Origin: Pedobacter metabolipauper
GTDB lineage: Bacteria > Bacteroidota > Bacteroidia > Sphingobacteriales > Sphingobacteriaceae
DNA: 64,000 bases
NCBI RefSeq assembly: GCF_004362715.1
Contig: NZ_SNYC01000004.1
Location: forward strand, 1,054,001 to 1,118,000
Direction of reading: 5' to 3'
Below the pieces are notes generated by a model. It made no database searches. It was not told the origin of the DNA and saw only the letters and a list, made by a program, of their open reading frames with translations. This document shows positions 58,745-64,000 of this stretch, piece by piece (position 1 is the stretch's first letter; each line of letters begins with the position of its first letter). Position numbers and translations under genes: made by a program.

Positions 58745-59740
58745 TTATTTATTCATCAGTTTGCCGCCGATGTTTCCAACTGTGGAACCTGCACCTGCTC
58801 CGGCAATGTTTCCGGTTTTCATTGCAGCTTGATTTACGTTACGGGTAAAGTTTCCTGCACCTCCGGCTTGGATTACCCAGCCTGTTACTGTCGGTATTGT
58901 GAAGTATCCGATAATGCCGATAATCATAAAAATTATATATACCGTATTGCTGGTATCAGGTATGTAGGTCGGGTCAGCCAACATTGCTATATCCCTTTCC
59001 AATATGAGGGATTGTATCCTTGCCAGCATTGAGCTGAATAAATCTGAAACAGGAAGCCATAGATATACGCTGACATACCTCGTGAGCCATTGCGTGAGCG
59101 TGGATTGAAAACCGTCCCACACGCTTATCGCAAAGGCTATTGGCCCGAGTATGGACAAGACGATTAGAAAAAAGGTTCGTATGGTATCAATAACCAAAGC
59201 CGCCGCCTGAAAAAGTATTTCCAGCAAATTGCGAAACCAATCCTTTATGGCTTTTTCTATCTTGTAGGCTTGCCTCTCCATATACATACCCGCCATTGTA
59301 CCAACGTCCGATGGCGACCAGCCCAATTCGTCCAGCTTCTTATCGAACTCTTCGTCAGATACCATATAGGCGGTTTCAGGATTTCGTACCATTGCCTCGT
59401 ATTCCAATTGGTCTTTCTGCTGTTGGAGCTTGTTCAGGTCAAGTACCTGGTCTTCGAGCATTTGGTGGGTTCCGGTCACTACAGGGCTCAATACCGCATT
59501 GATTGTTCCCAAAACGATGGTCGGAAAGAACATAATGCAAAGCCCCAAGGCGAACGGGCGAAGCAACGGGAACATATCAATAGGTTCGGCACGGCTTAAA
59601 GCCTGCCAAACTTTTAATGCTACATAGAACAATGCACCCAATCCCGCCAAACCTTTAGCCACTGCCGCCATATCTCCGGCAAGCGGCATCATATCGTCGT
59701 AAAGCGAACGCAGGAGTTCGTGAAGATTATCCCATTCCAT
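58745..59740 (-). CDS. traJ: Conjugative transposon protein TraJ (VirB6-like)
   Basis: The 331-residue membrane protein starts MEWDNLHELLRSLYDDMMPL and has about six hydrophobic stretches, among them LGLCIMFFPTIVLGTINAVL and a late TVYIIFMIIGIIGYFTIP. The FRNLLEILFQAAALVIDTIR segment and WLTRYVSVYLWLPVSDLFSS are typical of TraJ. VirB6-like channel component. It is four bases from traI. Confidence 0.92.
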   Translation of the reverse strand: MEWDNLHELLRSLYDDMMPLAGDMAAVAKGLAGLGALFYVALKVWQALSRAEPIDMFPLLRPFALGLCIMFFPTIVLGTINAVLSPVVTGTHQMLEDQVLDLNKLQQQKDQLEYEAMVRNPETAYMVSDEEFDKKLDELGWSPSDVGTMAGMYMERQAYKIEKAIKDWFRNLLEILFQAAALVIDTIRTFFLIVLSILGPIAFAISVWDGFQSTLTQWLTRYVSVYLWLPVSDLFSSMLARIQSLILERDIAMLADPTYIPDTSNTVYIIFMIIGIIGYFTIPTVTGWVIQAGGAGNFTRNVNQAAMKTGNIAGAGAGSTVGNIGGKLMNK

Positions 59741-59743
59741 AGT

Positions 59744-60376
59744 TTACCAGTATTTTTGGTTAGCAGTTCCGTAGAGTTCAAGCACTCTTTTGGCATCGTT
59801 TTTCTTTTTCGCTCTTAGGTAGCTGACAGAAATATTCTTATTGGTGTAGTAGCGAACAAGGCTGTGGTAGTCCTTAACCTCTTTGTACACACGGTCAATA
59901 ATATCCATACGTTCTTTGTCGTTCAGGGAAAGGCTGGAAGCAGTTATAATCTGCTTCAATTCTTTCAGCAGTTCTGTACTCTCATTGAGCAATGCCGAGT
60001 AACCATTACCTATGGCGACTAATTCCTGTGGCGAAAAATTGGGGTCATTCATCATCTTCCCGAAATTGGTAACATACATTTCCGAAACATCTCCAACGAG
60101 CAGTACGGTTTGTTGTACCCTACGGGCATCTTTCACAAGGTTGTTTATGGCCTGTAGCTTATCGTAGTACTCCTTGCCTTGTTTATACACCTTTTCCACT
60201 TCCTTAAAATTTTTAATTACATTGGATACTGTGGAGGAAGTCTGTACAATTTCATTCGCACTGTTTAGAATACCCGATGCCAGATTTGTAGGGTCGGTTA
60301 CTACCCATTGTGCTTTCGCTGATGGTGCAACGGCGAGCATTAGTGCCGTACACACCAGATACAATACTTTTTTCAT
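59744..60376 (-). CDS. traI: Conjugal transfer protein TraI (DUF4141, VirB5-like)
   Basis: The 210-residue protein has a signal peptide (MKKVLYLVCTALMLAVAPSA, then KAQ) and a helical body with WVVTDPTNLASGILNSANEI and VSNVIKNFKEVEKVYKQGKE, which is the DUF4141/TraI signature. It is a periplasmic or pilus-associated component of the transfer channel. Confidence 0.92.
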   Translation of the reverse strand: MKKVLYLVCTALMLAVAPSAKAQWVVTDPTNLASGILNSANEIVQTSSTVSNVIKNFKEVEKVYKQGKEYYDKLQAINNLVKDARRVQQTVLLVGDVSEMYVTNFGKMMNDPNFSPQELVAIGNGYSALLNESTELLKELKQIITASSLSLNDKERMDIIDRVYKEVKDYHSLVRYYTNKNISVSYLRAKKKNDAKRVLELYGTANQKYW

Positions 60377-60396
60377 TGTTCTTAAATTTTAAAATT

Positions 60397-62907
60397 TTAA
60401 TTACTATTGATTGCTTTGTCCCGCCTTTGCATTGCGATATGCTTTATGGCGAGTTCAACGTTACCGTCCAATTCAGAAGCAAGTTGCATTACTTCCATTT
60501 TTTCGGTTTCTTCAGTCGTATATGCGAGGTATTCCTCCAAACTAACTTCGGTGGCATAGACTGCCGAGTGCGTACCACCTAAGCCAATCCAAACCTCTTT
60601 GTACAGACGGCTTGCATCGTTGTTCATATTGATAGAAAGTACTTGCCCTTTCTCTTTATCCGTAAGCCCTAGCATCGCCTGTATATCATCGAATTTGTTC
60701 ATATACTTGCGTTGGTCTAATAGGATTTTACAATCGGAATTGTTGATGATACTTTCTTTCACAATGGGTGACTGGATAATATCATCGACCTCTTGCGTTA
60801 CGACAATCGCTTCTCCGAAAAATTTGCGGACGGTCTTAAACAAATACTTAATGTATTCTGCCATTCCCTCTTTCGCTATCGCTTTCCACGCTTCTTCAAT
60901 CAGGATGAGTTTGCGGATACCTTTGAGCCTCCGCATCTTGTTAATGAAGACCTCCATAATGATAATTGTGACTATGGGAAAGAGGATTTTATGGTCTTTA
61001 ATTGCATCAATTTCAAACACGATAAAGCGTTTGGAAAGCAGGTCTAATTGCTTATCGGAGTTCAACAGGTAATCATATTCGCCACCCTTGTAGTAGGGTT
61101 CGAGAACATTCAGGAAATTGGCGATGTCAAAGTCTTTTTCCCTTACCTGTTTTTCTTCGAGTACCTTGCGGTAATCGCCCTTCACATATTCATAGAAGCC
61201 GTTGAAAGATGGATAAACATCGTCCGCTTTAATGCGTTCGATATATCCGCTTACGGCATTGGAAAGGGCAACCTCTTCCGAACGGGTTGGCGGTTCATCA
61301 TCACGTTTCCAGAGTGTCAGTATCAAAGTCTTGACACTTTCTCTCTTTTCAATGTCAAACACACCATCATCAGTATAAAATGGATTAAAGGCAATTGGGT
61401 TGTCTTCCGTATAAGTAAAGTAAACACCGTCTTCGCTTTTGGTTTTTCCTTTTATGAGTTCACATAGTCCTTGATACGAATTACCTGTATCTACAAGCAA
61501 TACGTGAGCTCCCTGCTCGTAATACTGCCGTACCATATGGTTTGTGAAGAACGATTTACCACTTCCCGATGGACCAAGTATGAACTTGTTCCTGTTCGTA
61601 ATAATTCCACGCTTCATCGGTAAATCCGAAATATCTAAATGGATAGGCTTTCCGGTCAAACGGTCGGCCATCTTGATGCCAAATGGTGATGGCGAATTGT
61701 GGTAATTGGTTTCTTCTGTGAATAAACACAAAGCAGGTTCAATAAAAGTGTAAAAACTTTCCTCACTCGGAAAATCGCCTGCATTGCCAGGCATTCCTGC
61801 CCAATACAATGTGGCTACATCCGTAGTGTTGTGGCGTGGTTTGCATTCCATCAGTGCCAACGCACTACCGCAATCGTTCTTAAGCTGTTTCAGTTCTGCT
61901 GGATCTTCCGACCACGCCATAATGTTGAAGTGCGCACGGATGGAGGATAGCCCGAAGCTGTGGGCTTCGTTCAGATACTTTTCTATCCACTCTTTGTTGA
62001 TTTGGTTGGCGCGGCTGTACCTTGCCAGTGAGTGCATATTCCTTGCGGACTTTTCAAACTTTTGCAGGTTGTCTTCGCTGTTATCCAAAAACAAATACTG
62101 ATTGTAAATGTGATTGCAGCTTAACAGCAAACCCACAGGTGCGGCGAACGACAAACGGCAGTCGCTTCGGTCAGTGGATAGTTTTTCAAAACGGGTATCA
62201 GCCGATACCGTTCCGGGTAAATCGTCTGTATCGGACAAAGTGTGCAGGCTCAACCTTTTGTTCCCGATACGGACTTCTTCCGTTCCGAGAGCGATGTCCT
62301 GCATCGGTGCTCCGGCATCCCTCGATAGTGTTAGGTACTGTTCCAGTAATCCCTGCTTTTCTTCTGTTCCGATGATGTCATCTTCGGTAAGGCGTTGCAG
62401 GGTTATGAAACCGCTATCGTTTACGATACGCTCAAATTGTGCTACCGCTTCCATAAAGCGATTTATCGTTTCCTTGTTCCTGATTTCCTTTGGTATCAAT
62501 GAACCTTTGCAAAGCGAGCTGAAGTTGCTTTGCATACGCATTCTTTCCTTAGTAGTCTTGGTTAGGAAAAGGTAGCAATAGTGATTTAAGAACGGTCGCT
62601 CGTTGAAATGGCGTTGGTAGGACTTAGCTAAAAAACTTTGGTCTTCCTTTGCCAAATCAGGAGCGTAACTTTCTTTGATATACCAATCCTGTTTGTGGAT
62701 GATCGTAAAATCCGGCAAAGTCTTGATAGCTTTGTGCCAGGCGGAATGAATGGCCTCATATTCCGCAGAAGCTACCGTAAATAGTTCCGGTAAACGCACT
62801 TCAAAACAGGCGGTAATGTCTGCATCTTTGGAAAGAATGCAGTTGTTTTCTACTGCCAGCAAAGGAAACTTGCTTTCCAATGTGGTGGTCTTTGCTACAT
62901 TTCTCAT
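60397..62907 (-). CDS. traG: TraG-family conjugative transposon ATPase (VirB4-like)
   Basis: The 836-residue ATPase has an N-terminal domain starting KTTTLESKFPLLAVENNCIL, a Walker A loop KFILGPSGSGKSFFTNH (about residues 437-453) and a Walker B region KLILIEEAWKAIAKEGM (about 664-680). A further motif, VTQEVDDI, follows, and a closing beta/helix end. It powers pilus or channel assembly at the inner membrane. Length fits the family. Its start overlaps the end of traF as ATGA. Confidence 0.95.
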   Translation of the reverse strand: MRNVAKTTTLESKFPLLAVENNCILSKDADITACFEVRLPELFTVASAEYEAIHSAWHKAIKTLPDFTIIHKQDWYIKESYAPDLAKEDQSFLAKSYQRHFNERPFLNHYCYLFLTKTTKERMRMQSNFSSLCKGSLIPKEIRNKETINRFMEAVAQFERIVNDSGFITLQRLTEDDIIGTEEKQGLLEQYLTLSRDAGAPMQDIALGTEEVRIGNKRLSLHTLSDTDDLPGTVSADTRFEKLSTDRSDCRLSFAAPVGLLLSCNHIYNQYLFLDNSEDNLQKFEKSARNMHSLARYSRANQINKEWIEKYLNEAHSFGLSSIRAHFNIMAWSEDPAELKQLKNDCGSALALMECKPRHNTTDVATLYWAGMPGNAGDFPSEESFYTFIEPALCLFTEETNYHNSPSPFGIKMADRLTGKPIHLDISDLPMKRGIITNRNKFILGPSGSGKSFFTNHMVRQYYEQGAHVLLVDTGNSYQGLCELIKGKTKSEDGVYFTYTEDNPIAFNPFYTDDGVFDIEKRESVKTLILTLWKRDDEPPTRSEEVALSNAVSGYIERIKADDVYPSFNGFYEYVKGDYRKVLEEKQVREKDFDIANFLNVLEPYYKGGEYDYLLNSDKQLDLLSKRFIVFEIDAIKDHKILFPIVTIIIMEVFINKMRRLKGIRKLILIEEAWKAIAKEGMAEYIKYLFKTVRKFFGEAIVVTQEVDDIIQSPIVKESIINNSDCKILLDQRKYMNKFDDIQAMLGLTDKEKGQVLSINMNNDASRLYKEVWIGLGGTHSAVYATEVSLEEYLAYTTEETEKMEVMQLASELDGNVELAIKHIAMQRRDKAINSN

Positions 62908-63236
62908 ACGGCATTCTGTTTAGAAGTGAATTTTAAATAGCGGTGTACAGGCTTGCGACAGATGATGTAACGTGGATGCCGTTTATTGGCAGCTATCTTC
63001 ATCAATCCGTGTTCGCCATATTTCCTATTCAGTGAAAAGGTCTGCCACACAATGAGCGAAGCTCCGCCTGCTCCGAGGAACAGGCAGATGTAGGAGTTTA
63101 CGCCTGCCATATACAGTATCATCACGAGGATTAGCGTACCGAGCAGCCCACCTGCGAAAATGAACAGATATTGTGCTTTCAACCCTTTAAATTCTACTGT
63201 CCTTCCAATGCCTTTGTTTATGTTATAACTGTTCAT
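62904..63236 (-). CDS. traF: Conjugal transfer protein TraF (DUF4133, VirB3-like)
   Basis: From the ATG at 63236 (MNSYNINKGIGRTVEFKGL) the 110-residue protein has two hydrophobic helices (about 25-43 and 48-68) and the closing RHPRYIICRKPVHRYLK. An in-frame ATG at 63299 would overlap traE by 52 bases and add 21 residues ahead of the conserved start, so it is not used. Adjacent to traE and traG in the usual order. Confidence 0.9.
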   Translation of the reverse strand: MNSYNINKGIGRTVEFKGLKAQYLFIFAGGLLGTLILVMILYMAGVNSYICLFLGAGGASLIVWQTFSLNRKYGEHGLMKIAANKRHPRYIICRKPVHRYLKFTSKQNAV

Positions 63237-63247
63237 AAAGCAAAGGA

Positions 63248-63553
63248 TTAAAGGAAGAATGAACGCAGGATGGTAGCCGCCACGATTAAGAAGATACACG
63301 CACCGAACCAGCTCGCCGCAGTTTTCGATGTGTCGGGGTCGCCTGAACTGAATTTGTTGTACACCTTAACGCCTCCGATGAGCCCAACCACCGCACCGAT
63401 GGCGTAGATTAGTTGGGTTGCGGGGTCGAAATAGCTTGTTACCATTTGGGTAGCCTCGTTGATACCTGCCGAACCGTTTCCCTGTGCGAACGCACCAATT
63501 CCTGACAGCATTGCCATTGCTGCCAGCAAAACTTTTTTTCTCTGTTTTTCCAT
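63248..63553 (-). CDS. traE: Conjugal transfer protein TraE (DUF4134, VirB2-like)
   Basis: The 101-residue protein has a signal peptide (VLLAAMAMLSGIGAFAQ), a Gly-rich start and two hydrophobic helices, with IYAIGAVVGLIGGVKVYNKF and SGDPDTSKTAASWFGACIFL. This is the DUF4134/TraE form, the likely pilin-like subunit. It is the first visible gene of the tra operon; the promoter should lie in 63554-63687. Confidence 0.93.
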   Translation of the reverse strand: MEKQRKKVLLAAMAMLSGIGAFAQGNGSAGINEATQMVTSYFDPATQLIYAIGAVVGLIGGVKVYNKFSSGDPDTSKTAASWFGACIFLIVAATILRSFFL

Positions 63554-63687
63554 AATTGAAACACATTAATTTGTTACTGTTTTCCCGCACTTTGCAGGCT
63601 TTCGGGACAAAGGTGTTATGGAAAGTGAGGCGGTCTAACAAAGTGGCAGTCAGAGGTATTGTTTGGCTTTGAGTGGCGGTGAAAACG

Positions 63688-63725
63688 AAAAGAGGCTGTT
63701 TCTAAAAATAGAAACAGCCTCTTTT
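63688..63725. terminator. Bidirectional intrinsic terminator upstream of traE
   Basis: A 16-base perfect stem (AAAAGAGGCTGTTTCT with AGAAACAGCCTCTTTT) and a six-base loop, with A and T runs on its two sides. On the minus strand it insulates the tra operon from the hsdM-containing unit to the right. Confidence 0.92.
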
Positions 63726-63756
63726 TTACTGTGATTTATTAAACTTAAATTAAGTT

Positions 63757-64000
63757 CTAATATTCTCTAATCGTTCTAAAATTTGCTAAAGCACTTTCGA
63801 TGTTTTCAATAATGTCATCAATTAGCACTTCAGGATCGGGTAGATTATCTAAGTCAACCACATTATCACCTTTAAGCCAAAATATATCAAGATTTGTTTT
63901 ATCCCTTTCGATAATTTCATCATATGAATATTTACGCCAACGACCGGTTTCATTTTCATCATTCCAGGTTTCTATTCTTCCTGGGATATTAGCGGCTTTA
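63757..64000 (-). CDS. hsdM: Type I restriction-modification methylase (HsdM) C-terminal end, partial
   Basis: The minus strand is open from the right edge of the window to a TAG at 63757-63759, giving 80 residues of a longer protein. It contains RWRKYSYDEIIERDKTNLDI, FWLKGDNVVDLDNLPDPEVL and a closing ENIESALANFRTIREY. The (Y/F)-x-E-I-I-x-RDKTNLDIFWL stretch followed by a helical end is the typical tail of HsdM N6-adenine methylases. The gene's start and any hsdS/hsdR partners lie right of the window. It implies that a type I restriction-modification system is carried by the element upstream of traE. Confidence 0.85.
   Translation of the reverse strand, partial: KAANIPGRIETWNDENETGRWRKYSYDEIIERDKTNLDIFWLKGDNVVDLDNLPDPEVLIDDIIENIESALANFRTIREY

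Larger units (their letters stand above)
34445..64000. mobile_element. Integrative and conjugative element (CTnDOT/MPF_B type), left part; right end outside window
   Basis: The element is defined by an IntDOT-like integrase at one end, single-strand binding and PRTRC genes, cargo genes with defence-type domains, paired helix-turn-helix genes and a conjugation operon traE-traQ on the minus strand. The left boundary is placed between the ORF6N gene and the integrase (34445-34727) because composition and gene type change there. No direct repeat can be confirmed since the other end is not in the window. Genes expected in such elements but not seen here (relaxase, coupling protein, traA-D, regulators such as RteA/B) should lie further right. 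Confidence 0.9.

Noticed and set aside
1..64000. rRNA, tRNA or CRISPR loci
   Set aside because: No such structures or conserved stretches were recognised on reading; a dedicated tRNA scan was not possible here.

Overview
The window looks like chromosome of a Bacteroidota bacterium, most likely a Sphingobacteriaceae/Pedobacter-type organism. The basis is a type IX secretion (T9SS) surface-protein set (gliding-motility C-terminal domain, PorP/SprF, PorE-like OmpA protein, a Por secretion tail), Bacteroidota-style -7 promoter motifs (TAnnTTTG), and a Bacteroidetes-type conjugative element of the CTnDOT/MPF_B kind. Genus is inferred from protein style only; no rRNA is present.

Positions 1-14778 hold one T9SS surface-adhesin operon: the 3' part of a giant Ig-repeat protein (its start lies left of the window), a PorP/SprF partner and a TPR/propeller/OmpA protein resembling PorE. 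Positions 15173-34444 are ordinary chromosome: a GAF protein, a zinc-ribbon protein, a LamG-like T9SS cargo protein, a 59-residue PID-CTERM-like peptide, a BadF-type sugar kinase, an RND efflux operon (adaptor, pump, TolC), an M61 peptidase, a small outer-membrane barrel, an acyl-CoA ligase overlapping a gamma-glutamyltransferase lipoprotein, an OmpA porin and an ORF6N-domain protein.

From somewhere in 34445-34727 to the right edge lies an integrative and conjugative element whose other end is outside the window. It starts with an IntDOT-like tyrosine recombinase. Next come an HNH-like cargo gene, a structured non-coding region, then ssb, DUF932 and a reduced PRTRC cassette with ubiquitin-like (C), E2-like (B) and E1-like (ThiF) members plus E and F. 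A defence-type cargo block follows (43.7-53.7 kb): a 1111-residue sacsin/Hsp90-type ATPase fused to a DUF3883/PD-(D/E)xK-like end, a degenerate response regulator, two helix-turn-helix proteins, a translationally coupled pair (unknown 533-residue protein plus 883-residue phospholipase-D-type nuclease) and a convergent TIGR02391/HEPN-like protein. The rest is a minus-strand conjugation operon (traE, F, G, I, J, K, a hypothetical, L, M, N, O, Q) ending in a clear terminator. Upstream of traE, behind a terminator, the window ends in the 3' end of a type I restriction-modification methylase gene (hsdM).

The most interesting candidates are the coupled 533/883-residue gene pair with its HEPN-like neighbour, the sacsin-like ATPase-nuclease, a probable overlooked 58-codon gene inside the PRTRC cassette, a possible frameshift at the end of traQ, and two long inverted-repeat structures in the element's non-coding DNA.
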